In this document: positions 24,586-31,775 of the stretch, one piece after another | Numbering within the stretch: the first letter of the stretch is position 1 | How the letters are laid out: every line of letters starts with the position of its first letter | Origin: Roseicella aerolata | GTDB taxonomy: Bacteria > Pseudomonadota > Alphaproteobacteria > Acetobacterales > Acetobacteraceae | DNA length: 47,058 nucleotides | Reading direction: 5' to 3' | NCBI RefSeq assembly: GCF_020523605.1 | Contig: NZ_JAJAQI010000043.1 | Coordinates: forward strand, 1-47,058 | Program-made: the position numbers and the translations under genes | The notes under the pieces: model-generated | What the model was told of the DNA's origin: nothing | The model's input: only the letters and a program-made list of their open reading frames with translations | The model's database searches: none

Positions 24586-25224
24586 ATGGCCGAGATCGAC
24601 CACATCGTGCTGGGCGCACGGACGCTCGAGGAAGGCGCGGCTTTCATCGAGCAGCATCTCGGCGTGAAGCCGCGCGCGGGTGGGCGGCATGAGGGCTTCG
24701 GCACACACAACATGCTGCTCGGCCTTGGCCGGGGAACCTATCTCGAGGTGATCGCCCCCGATCCCAGCCAGCCGGACCCGCAGCATGGCCGGCTCTTCGA
24801 CCTCGATGACCCCGCGGTGAAGGTGATGCTGGAGGCGGAGCCGCGGCTGATCGCCTGGGTGGCGCGCACCCCGGTGCTGGATGCGGTGGTCGCCCGCCTC
24901 GGCCCCCGGGCCGGCGAGGTGCGGGAGATGAGCCGCGGCGACCTCTCCTGGCGCATGGCCTTCCCGCCCCAGCGGCAGGACATGGACAACCTGATCCCCG
25001 CCCTGATCGAGTGGAAGGGGGAGGGCGCCTCCTCACGCATCCCGGACAGCCATGTGCGGCTGCTGGCGCTGGAGGCGGAGCACCCGGATGCCGAGGCGGT
25101 GAAGGGTTCGCTTGCCGAGCGGGGCCTGGAGGAGGCGGTGCGGGTGCGCCGCAGCCCGCATATCCGGCTGGTCGCCCGGCTGCGCCGGGCGGATGGGCAG
25201 GAGGTGGCGCTCAGCAGCGGCTGA
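24586..25224 (+). CDS. VOC family protein (glyoxalase-like domain)
   Basis: A 212-residue protein. The start EIDHIVLGARTLEEGAAFIEQHLGV, GRHEGFGTHNMLLGLG and YLEVIAPDP are the pattern of the Glyoxalase_3-type vicinal oxygen chelate fold, with His6 and the glutamate of YLEV as likely metal ligands. The rest is a degenerate second half. The reaction is unknown; many members are annotated only as glyoxalase-like. The ATG at 24586 is preceded by AAGGGGAGACAGG, a good ribosome site, and the longer open frame upstream belongs to the GST remnant. It is convergent with the methyltransferase gene, separated by a palindrome. Confidence 0.86.
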   Translation: MAEIDHIVLGARTLEEGAAFIEQHLGVKPRAGGRHEGFGTHNMLLGLGRGTYLEVIAPDPSQPDPQHGRLFDLDDPAVKVMLEAEPRLIAWVARTPVLDAVVARLGPRAGEVREMSRGDLSWRMAFPPQRQDMDNLIPALIEWKGEGASSRIPDSHVRLLALEAEHPDAEAVKGSLAERGLEEAVRVRRSPHIRLVARLRRADGQEVALSSG

Positions 25225-25237
25225 GTTCCGGATTGGC

Positions 25238-25259
25238 GCGCGCCGGCATGCCGGCGCGC
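25238..25259. terminator. 22-nt perfect palindrome between convergent genes
   Basis: The sequence from 25238 to 25259 equals its own reverse complement (arms GCGCGCCGGC / GCCGGCGCGC around AT). It starts 13 nt after the VOC stop and is followed by CTTCATCC. It is likely a transcription barrier for the plus-strand gene; the U-tract is poor. Confidence 0.55.
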
Positions 25260-25356
25260 CTTCATCCCGGTGCCGCGTGTGTGCTAGAGGGCTCCTGCAC
25301 CGGCCAGTGGCGGACCGCCTGCCGGCTTTACCTCACGGGCGAGGCGCATGCGGCCC

Positions 25357-25968
25357 CTATCGTACAGGCTGATACCGCCAGACGCTGGCGGGTGGGAAGT
25401 TGAAGGGCGTCCAGGCCTCGCGCCGGGCGTGCAGGGCCAGCTTGCCGTATGGCAGGGGCGAGGTGATGCAATAGGTATAGAGCAGGAAGCCGCGCCCCGG
25501 CGCCACCGCCTCGACCGCATCGACGAAGCGCTGCTGTTGCGCAAGCGGCAGGAGCACCAGCGGAATGCCGCAGATCGCGGTGCCGACCTTGCCGTGCAGC
25601 CGCTCCGGCAGGGTGCGCGCCAGTTCGAAGGCGTCGCCGCAGATCACCTTCACTCCCGGAAGGACCTCGCGCAGGTGACTGGCCATTTCCGGCACGATCT
25701 CGACCACCACCAGCTTCTCGGCCGGCACGCCGGCCGCCAGCAGGGCGCGCGAGACCACGCCCGTCCCGGCGCCGAGTTCCAGCACCACCTCATCCGGGTC
25801 GCGCGTCACCAGGCCGGCGATGCGGTTGCAGAGGCTGGGGGAGGACGGGATGACGGATCCCATCTGCAACGGGTTGGCGAGCCAGCGTTTGAAGAAGAGG
25901 GCTGCATTGCTCGTCTTCCGCTGCGCGCCCTGCCTCTCCGCCATCAATTCCGACATGCCGCTCTCCAT
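25357..25968 (-). CDS. Class I SAM-dependent methyltransferase, phospholipid N-methyltransferase (PmtA)-like
   Basis: A 203-residue protein. The N-terminal FFKRWLANPLQMGSVIPSSPSLCNRIA is the hallmark of PmtA-like enzymes that methylate phosphatidylethanolamine towards phosphatidylcholine at the membrane surface. The SAM motif I is VVLELGAGTGVVSRALL, followed by LVVVEIVPEMASHL and ICGDAFEL. The post-motif CGIPLVLLP and the end REAWTPFNFPPASVWRY are also typical. Related rRNA dimethylases share the Rossmann motif, but the N-terminal signature argues against them. Divergent from pleD across 122 nt. Confidence 0.86.
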   Translation of the reverse strand: MESGMSELMAERQGAQRKTSNAALFFKRWLANPLQMGSVIPSSPSLCNRIAGLVTRDPDEVVLELGAGTGVVSRALLAAGVPAEKLVVVEIVPEMASHLREVLPGVKVICGDAFELARTLPERLHGKVGTAICGIPLVLLPLAQQQRFVDAVEAVAPGRGFLLYTYCITSPLPYGKLALHARREAWTPFNFPPASVWRYQPVR

Positions 25969-26090
25969 TCTCGTCCCGTCGCAGCCGGAGATGCCCGGCA
26001 GGCCGTTTCTCTAGGGGTAGCGAAAAAGGCAGCGAAGGCCCTGCGCGGTTCCGTGACGAGCACCGCGGCTGGATTTCACGGTGCCGTCAT

Positions 26091-27479
26091 ATGACCGCGC
26101 GCATCCTGGTGGTGGATGACATCCAGGCGAATCTCCGCCTGCTCGAGGCGAAGCTGCTGGCCGAATACTACGAGGTCGCGCTGGCCTCGAACGGGCCGGA
26201 GGCGCTGGCCATGGCGGCGCGCTGGTCGCCCGATGTCATCCTGCTCGACGTCATGATGCCGGGCATGGACGGCTATGAGGTCTGCCGCCGGCTGAAGGCG
26301 GATGCGCAGACCGCCCACCTGCCCGTGGTGATGGTGACCGCGCTGATCGACCAGGCCGAGCGCGTGCGCGGCCTGGAAGCGGGCGCCGACGACTTCCTCT
26401 CCAAGCCGGTGGACGATGCCACCATGTTCGGCCGGCTGCGGGCCCTGCTGCGCGTGAAGCAGGTGCTCGATGCCTGGCGGCAGCGCAGCGACGCCGCCCG
26501 CCAGCTCGGCATCGAGCCGCCGCCCGAGCCGCTCGCCACCATCGAGGGCGCCCGGGCGCTCGTCCTGTCCGAGGATGCCGGGGAGGCCGCCCGGATCGCC
26601 GGGGCGCTGGCGACGGATGGCATCGCGGTGCAGCAGGAGACGCGGCCCGAGGCGGCGCGGGTCGCCCTGCTGGAAGGCCGGTTCGACCTGGCGGTGCTGT
26701 GCCTGTCGAAGGAAGGCGGGGATGTGCTGCGCCTCGCCTCGCGGCTGCGGGCCGAGGCGGCGACGCGTGACCTGCCGGTGCTGCTCGCCGCCGATGCCGC
26801 CCAGCGCGGCCTGGTGCTGCGGGGCTTCGACCTCGGCGCGAGCGACCATGTGCTGCGGCCGATCGACCCGAACGAGTTGCGCGCCCGCGCCCGCAATCAG
26901 GTCCGCCGCAAATGGTACCAGGAGCGGCTGCGGGACGACCTCGACCGCTCGCTGGAACTGGCGGTCACCGACCCGCTGACCGGGCTGCGCAACCGGCGCT
27001 ATGTCCGGCGGCACCTGGATGGGGTGCTGCGCGGCTCGGACGCGGCGGTGATGCTGCTGGATGTCGACCGCTTCAAGTCGATCAACGACATCCATGGCCA
27101 TGCCGCCGGGGACATGGCGCTGAAGGAGGTGGCGGAGCGGCTGAAATCCCACCTGCGCGCCGCGGATGTGCTGGCGCGCTATGGCGGCGAGGAGTTCATG
27201 GTGGTGCTGGCCGGCGCGCCGACCGACTATGCCGCGATGGTGGCGGAGCGGCTGCGCCTTGCGCTGAGCAACGATCCCATCTCGATCGGGCCGAGCCTGC
27301 TGCCCGTCACCGTCAGCATCGGGCTGGCGATCGCGCCGGTCGGCTGTTCCGTGCCGGGTGCCATCGCCGCCGCCGATGCCGCGCTCTATCGCGCCAAGGC
27401 GGCCGGGCGGAACCGCGTGGAGCAGGCGGTGCCGGGGGATTTCATCGCCGCGCCGCCGGAGGCCCCGGCGGCGGGTTGA
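26091..27479 (+). CDS. pleD: PleD-type response regulator diguanylate cyclase
   Basis: A 462-residue protein with two receiver domains and a GGDEF domain, as in Caulobacter PleD. REC1 has the acidic pair DD9-10, phosphoacceptor D53 (VILLDVMMPGMDG) and K in FLSKP. REC2 (about 150-290) is degenerate and likely an adaptor. The cyclase has DPLTGLRNRRYV, the metal-binding LLDVDRFKSIND and GGEEF at 365-369. The inhibitory I-site RxxD (R356-D359) lies five residues before it, so product inhibition is expected. It makes c-di-GMP in the cytoplasm; a phosphodiesterase gene lies 13 kb away. No divK is adjacent. Confidence 0.95.
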   Translation: MTARILVVDDIQANLRLLEAKLLAEYYEVALASNGPEALAMAARWSPDVILLDVMMPGMDGYEVCRRLKADAQTAHLPVVMVTALIDQAERVRGLEAGADDFLSKPVDDATMFGRLRALLRVKQVLDAWRQRSDAARQLGIEPPPEPLATIEGARALVLSEDAGEAARIAGALATDGIAVQQETRPEAARVALLEGRFDLAVLCLSKEGGDVLRLASRLRAEAATRDLPVLLAADAAQRGLVLRGFDLGASDHVLRPIDPNELRARARNQVRRKWYQERLRDDLDRSLELAVTDPLTGLRNRRYVRRHLDGVLRGSDAAVMLLDVDRFKSINDIHGHAAGDMALKEVAERLKSHLRAADVLARYGGEEFMVVLAGAPTDYAAMVAERLRLALSNDPISIGPSLLPVTVSIGLAIAPVGCSVPGAIAAADAALYRAKAAGRNRVEQAVPGDFIAAPPEAPAAG

Positions 27480-27519
27480 TGCCGGGCGCCGCCGAGGGAG
27501 GCGTCCCGGCGGCCCCCGC

Positions 27520-27556
27520 AGCGGGTCGCGGACGACGGCATGAAGGCCGGTCCGCT
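27520..27556 (+). repeat. Degenerate copy of the palindromic intergenic repeat
   Basis: AGCGGGTCGCGGACGACGG at the left and GGCCGGTCCGCT at the right resemble the arms of module A, at single-module length. It lies between pleD and rpmG. Divergence is higher than in other copies. Confidence 0.45.
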
Positions 27557-27593
27557 GTCGCCGCCTGCAACCTGCAGCGGCATGCCCCGGACG

Positions 27594-27621
27594 CGAAAAG
27601 CGGCCGGGTCGCCCCGGCCGC
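27594..27621 (-). terminator. rpmG: Rho-independent terminator for rpmG
   Basis: On the minus strand, a perfect 9-bp stem GCGGCCGGG / CCCGGCCGC with a 4-nt loop is followed directly by TTTTCGCG. It lies about 90 nt past the rpmG stop. This is the clearest intrinsic terminator of the window. Confidence 0.78.
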
Positions 27622-27710
27622 CCACCGAATCCGGCATGTGCCACGGCGCCAGCGGGTGCCCGGACAGGATGCGGCGCATCTCGTCTGGGTGCCCGGTGGC
27701 GCCGCCTGTC

Positions 27711-27878
27711 CTACTTGATCTTCGCTTCGCGGAAGACGACGTGCTTGCGGGCGACCGGGTCGTACTTCTTCTTCTCGAGCTTGGCGGTGGTGTTCCGGAC
27801 GTTCTTCTTGGTCACGTAGAAGAAGCCGGTATCGGCGCTGCTGACGAGCCTGATCTGGATGGTGTTGGACTTGGCCAT
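27711..27878 (-). CDS. rpmG: 50S ribosomal protein L33
   Basis: A 55-residue large-subunit protein. The whole sequence fits bacterial L33 ([39 protein letters not shown], ending REAKIK). It is the cysteine-free type, so it does not need zinc. The ATG is at 27876-27878. It has its own promoter in the 177-nt gap after the S41 peptidase gene and a terminator downstream. Confidence 0.97.
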   Translation of the reverse strand: MAKSNTIQIRLVSSADTGFFYVTKKNVRNTTAKLEKKKYDPVARKHVVFREAKIK

Positions 27879-27926
27879 GGCGAAGCCTTCGCGTGTTCGG
27901 TCTGCCGGGCTGGCGGAAGGGGCCGG

Positions 27927-27954
27927 ACAGTAGCGGCCGGGGGCGCCACGTCAA
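27927..27954 (-). promoter_or_regulatory. rpmG: Candidate sigma-70-type promoter of rpmG
   Basis: On the minus strand, TTGACG (27954-27949) and TACTGT (27932-27927) are separated by 16 nt, close to the alphaproteobacterial housekeeping consensus. Transcription would start about 40 nt before the rpmG ATG. Confidence 0.6.
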
Positions 27955-28055
27955 GGAGAAGCTTGCCGATTCGGGGCCGGATGGCGATGCGCCACCCCCG
28001 GAATTCCACCCGGCGATGCCGTCGTGCCGGCGATTCCGGGCATGTGCCGCGCCGT

Positions 28056-29543
28056 TCAGCGCGTGAGCGCCGCCCGGTAGGCCTCCGGCTGCTCGATCAG
28101 GGCGCGGGCGGCCGCCAGATCGGCCGGGCGCCCTTCGGCCGGGGGGCAGGCGTTGCGCAGCGCCGTCACCTCGCTGCCCGGCACCGGCGCCCGGGCCGCC
28201 CGCAGTCGCGCCAGGACCCGGCCCATCGGCGCCTCGCCCAGCCGCAGCCGGCCGAGCGCCACCGCGGTCGCCTCCGCGCCGAGGCTGGTGCAGAGCGCGG
28301 GCAGCACGCCGAGCCCCTGGATCGGCCAGCCCCGCGGCGCCAGGACGCGGGACCAGGTGACCAGCAACTCCCCGCCATGGGGCAGCGGCACCACCGCCTG
28401 GATCAGCCCCTTGCCCGTCGTCGCGCTGCCCACCACCACGCCCCGGCCGCGATCGGCGATCGCCGCCGCCACGATCTCGGCCGCCGAGGCGGTGCGGCCA
28501 TCCACCAGCACCACCAGCGGCGCGCCGCGCGCCAGGTCCGGCCCGGCCGCGACATAGCTGCGCACCGCATCCGGATGCCGGCCGCTGGTCATCGCCACCA
28601 CGCCATTGGCGAGGAAGGCGCTGGCCACCGCCTGGCCCAGCAGCCCGCCGCGATTGCCCCGGAGGTCGAGCACCACCCCGCGCGGCCCGGCGCCGCGGAA
28701 GGCCTCGGCCAGCGCTTCGGCCAGGTGCAGGTCGGTGGTGCTGGAGAAACCCTCCAGTTGCACCCACAGGATGTCGTCCCGCCGCTGCACCTGCAGCGTC
28801 CCGGCCGGTAGGGTGCTCCGCAGCAGCAGCACGTTGAAGCGGCGCTTGCCGCGCTCGATCCGGAGCTGGACCTCGGTGCCCGCCGGGCCCTCCAGCAGGG
28901 CGGCGGCGGCGGCCAGATCGCGGGTCGAGACCGGGACGCCATCCACCTCCAGCACCCGGTCGCCGGTCCTGAGCCCTGCCTCGGCCGCCGGCGAGTCGGC
29001 GGTGATGGCGGCGATCCGCACCGCATTGCCCCGCCCCGCGGCGAGACGCAGGCCAAGGCCGCTCTGCCCGACGCGGCGGGCGCGCGCCGCGGCGGCCTCC
29101 TCCGGCGTCATGTAGCGGCTGTAGGGGTCGAGATGATTGAACAGCTCCTCGAAGGCGCTGCGCAGCATCCGCTCGGGCCCCGCCCGGCGGAGGGCGGGGG
29201 AGGCACGCCAAGCGGCCTCGAACATGCCGGTGAGCGCGAGGGCGAGCGGCCCGGCCGCCAGCTCGGGTGGGCCGGTGGCGGGCAGCGCCGGCATGGGCCG
29301 GGTCGAGAGCAACCGGTCCGGCGCCGCGAGCAGCAGGGTGCCGCCCTGCAACTCGGTCTGCAGGGCGGGCTCCAGCACCTCCAGCCCGCGCATGCTCCAG
29401 AGGCCGAGCTCGGCCGGTGTCGCGCGTTCCAGGTGCCGCTCCAGCACGGCGCCCATGGCGGCTGTCAGCACCGCCTGCACCTGCTCGCGCGGGAAGACGC
29501 CCTCCTGCGCCCCCGCCGGTGCGGGGAACAGCAGGAACAGCAA
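28056..29543 (-). CDS. S41 family (C-terminal processing-like) serine peptidase
   Basis: About 495 residues from the TTG at 29543. A short hydrophobic signal-like segment (LLFLLFPAPAGA) suggests export. A helical N-terminal region with FEELFNHLDPYSRYMTPEE is followed by a PDZ domain (ADSPAAEAGLRTGDRVLEVD). The S41 core has LDLRGNRGGLLGQAV and the catalytic serine in DGRTASAAEIVA, with the lysine in GSATTGKGLIQ, so it should be active. The start is uncertain: no ATG or GTG lies near the signal peptide, and the only ATG upstream (29756) is inside rnr. The hydrophobic segment begins in DNA that also encodes the end of rnr. Confidence 0.82.
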   Translation of the reverse strand: MLFLLFPAPAGAQEGVFPREQVQAVLTAAMGAVLERHLERATPAELGLWSMRGLEVLEPALQTELQGGTLLLAAPDRLLSTRPMPALPATGPPELAAGPLALALTGMFEAAWRASPALRRAGPERMLRSAFEELFNHLDPYSRYMTPEEAAAARARRVGQSGLGLRLAAGRGNAVRIAAITADSPAAEAGLRTGDRVLEVDGVPVSTRDLAAAAALLEGPAGTEVQLRIERGKRRFNVLLLRSTLPAGTLQVQRRDDILWVQLEGFSSTTDLHLAEALAEAFRGAGPRGVVLDLRGNRGGLLGQAVASAFLANGVVAMTSGRHPDAVRSYVAAGPDLARGAPLVVLVDGRTASAAEIVAAAIADRGRGVVVGSATTGKGLIQAVVPLPHGGELLVTWSRVLAPRGWPIQGLGVLPALCTSLGAEATAVALGRLRLGEAPMGRVLARLRAARAPVPGSEVTALRNACPPAEGRPADLAAARALIEQPEAYRAALTR

Positions 29544-29548
29544 CAGGG

Positions 29549-31774
29549 TCAGGAGCGGCGGCCTGCGCCCCTCGCGGGCCTTGCCCTGGCGGCACGCGGC
29601 GGCCGGGCGGCGGGCATGCCCTGCATCAGGTGGAAGACCATGCCGCCGGTGCGGGGCGTCGCCTCGATGAGGCGTGCCTCCACCGCCTGGCCCAGCGTGA
29701 AGGTGAGCCCCGTCCGCTGGCCCGACAGCGCATGCCTGGCCTGGTCCTCGGTCCATCGATCATCCGGCAGGGACGCGAGAGGAACGATTCCGCTCGCGCC
29801 ATTCGCCTCCAGGGTGACGAACAGGCCGAAGCGTGTCACCCCACTAATGCGCGCCTCGAACACCTCTCCGACATGCTGCGACATGTATGCCGCAAGATAG
29901 CGGTCCACGGCATCGCGCTCGGCCGCAGCGGCGCGGCGCTCGGTCTGGGTGATATGCTCGCCGGTATCGGGGAAGCGCGCCGCCTCGGTCTCCTCCAGCC
30001 CGTCATGCCCGAGCGCCAGGCCGCGGATCAGGGCGCGGTGCACCAGCAGGTCGGCGTAGCGCCGGATCGGGCTGGTGAAATGCGCATAGCGCGCCAGCGC
30101 CAGGCCGAAATGGCCGATATTGTCCGGCGCATAGGCAGCCTGGGACTGGCTGCGCAGCACCGTCTCATGCACCAGCCGCTCCTCCGGCTTTCCCTGCACC
30201 AGTTCCAGCACATGCGCGAAGTCGCGCGGATGGAGACGGTCGCCCTGCGGCAGGGAGATGCCGAAGGCGTCGAGGAATTGCCGGAGGCCCTCCAGCTTCT
30301 GGTCGGAAGGGCGGTCATGCACCCGGTACATGCAGGGCGCCCCGATCCGCTCCAGCTCCTCCGCCGCGCAGACATTGGCGGCGACCATGAACTCCTCGAT
30401 CAGCCGGTGCGAGTCGAGGCGGGCGCGCGGCTCCACCGCCAGCACATGGCCCTCGGCGTCGAGGCGGACGCGCCGCTCCGGCAGGTCGAGGTCGAGCGTG
30501 CCGCGCCGGTCGCGCGCCGCGAGCAGCGCGCGGAAGGCGCCATAGAGCGGCGCGACGGTGCCGGTCGGGTCCTCCCCGGCGTCATGCGCGGCCTGCACCT
30601 GCTCATAGGTCAGGCGCGCCGCGCTCTTCATGATGCCGCGCCCGAAGCGGTGGCTGCTCTTCGTCCCGCCGGAATCGAAGCGCATCTCGACGAAGAGGCA
30701 GCCGCGCGGCTCGCCCGGGCGCAGGCTGCACCAGCCGTTGGAGAGCGCCTCCGGCAGCATCGGCACGACGCGATCGGGGAAGTAGACGCTGTTGCCGCGC
30801 GCCCAGGCCTCGCGGTCCAGCGCGCTGCCGGGCGTCACGTAATGCGCCACATCGGCGATGGCGACGATCACGCGCCAGCCGGTGCCGTCCGGCTCCGCCC
30901 AGACCGCATCATCGAAGTCGCGGGCATCCTCGCCATCGATGGTGACGAGAGGGAAGTCGCGCAGGTCCTCGCGCCCGCGGGTGGTCACGCCTCTGGCGCG
31001 CTCCGCCTCCAGCACCGCCTCGCTCGGGAAGATCTCCGGAATGCCATGGGCGTGGATGCAGATCAGCGAGATCGACTTCGCCTCGCCCAGCCGGCCGAGG
31101 CGTTCGACGATGCGCGCGGGCCTGAGGCCGAGGGCACGGCCGGGCAGGGGTTCCGCCAGCACGATCTCGCCGGGATGGGCGCCGCCGGCCTCGCCGGGCG
31201 CCACGGCCCATTCCGCCTTGTGGCGGCGGTCGGTCGGGATGATCCGGCCTTCCTCGTAGATCCCGAGGATGCGGGCCGGGGCGGCGCCCCCGACGCGCTT
31301 GACCGTCATGCCCTCATATTTCCCGGCGCCGATCCGCTTCAGGCGGGCCAGCACCCGCTCGCCCGGCGCCAGGGCCGGCTGCCCGGCGCGTTCCGGCCGC
31401 ATGAAGATCACCGGCATGCGGCCCTGCTCCTCCGGCTTCCAGCCGAGGGGGCGGGCGATCGGGTCGCCATCCGGGTCGGTGCCGGTCACCTCGATCACCG
31501 CCATCTCCGGCAGGCGGCCGGGCGCGGTGACGCCGCGGCGGCCGGCGGGGGCGGCGCTGCCTTCCGCTTTCAGCGCCTTCAGTAATTCCCGCAGGGCGGG
31601 GCGCTGGTCGGAGGAGAGGCCGAAATGCCGGGCGATCTCGGTCTTGCCGACCTTGCCGGGGCTGGCCTGGAGGAAGCGCCGCAGCGCTTCCTTCGAGGGC
31701 AGCGGGGCTTCGGGGCCGCCCGGCTTGCGCCGGGCTGGCCGGGCAGGCGCGCCGCCGGCGGGGCGGCGGGCCAT
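29549..31774 (-). CDS. rnr: Ribonuclease R
   Basis: A 741-residue processive 3'-5' exoribonuclease that degrades structured RNA. An N-terminal helix-turn-helix-like region (KVGKTEIARHFGLSSDQ) and cold-shock-like segments precede the RNB catalytic domain, which has DGEDARDFDDAVWAE for the metal aspartates and FTSPIRRYADLLVHRAL at its end. A C-terminal S1 domain follows (HVGEVFEARISGVTRFGLFV), with an arginine-rich tail. The ATG at 31774 lies 1 nt after the topA stop (TGAGATG), so translation is coupled to topA. The last codons overlap the upstream extension of the S41 frame. Confidence 0.95.
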   Translation of the reverse strand: MARRPAGGAPARPARRKPGGPEAPLPSKEALRRFLQASPGKVGKTEIARHFGLSSDQRPALRELLKALKAEGSAAPAGRRGVTAPGRLPEMAVIEVTGTDPDGDPIARPLGWKPEEQGRMPVIFMRPERAGQPALAPGERVLARLKRIGAGKYEGMTVKRVGGAAPARILGIYEEGRIIPTDRRHKAEWAVAPGEAGGAHPGEIVLAEPLPGRALGLRPARIVERLGRLGEAKSISLICIHAHGIPEIFPSEAVLEAERARGVTTRGREDLRDFPLVTIDGEDARDFDDAVWAEPDGTGWRVIVAIADVAHYVTPGSALDREAWARGNSVYFPDRVVPMLPEALSNGWCSLRPGEPRGCLFVEMRFDSGGTKSSHRFGRGIMKSAARLTYEQVQAAHDAGEDPTGTVAPLYGAFRALLAARDRRGTLDLDLPERRVRLDAEGHVLAVEPRARLDSHRLIEEFMVAANVCAAEELERIGAPCMYRVHDRPSDQKLEGLRQFLDAFGISLPQGDRLHPRDFAHVLELVQGKPEERLVHETVLRSQSQAAYAPDNIGHFGLALARYAHFTSPIRRYADLLVHRALIRGLALGHDGLEETEAARFPDTGEHITQTERRAAAAERDAVDRYLAAYMSQHVGEVFEARISGVTRFGLFVTLEANGASGIVPLASLPDDRWTEDQARHALSGQRTGLTFTLGQAVEARLIEATPRTGGMVFHLMQGMPAARPPRAARARPARGAGRRS

Positions 31775-31775
31775 C

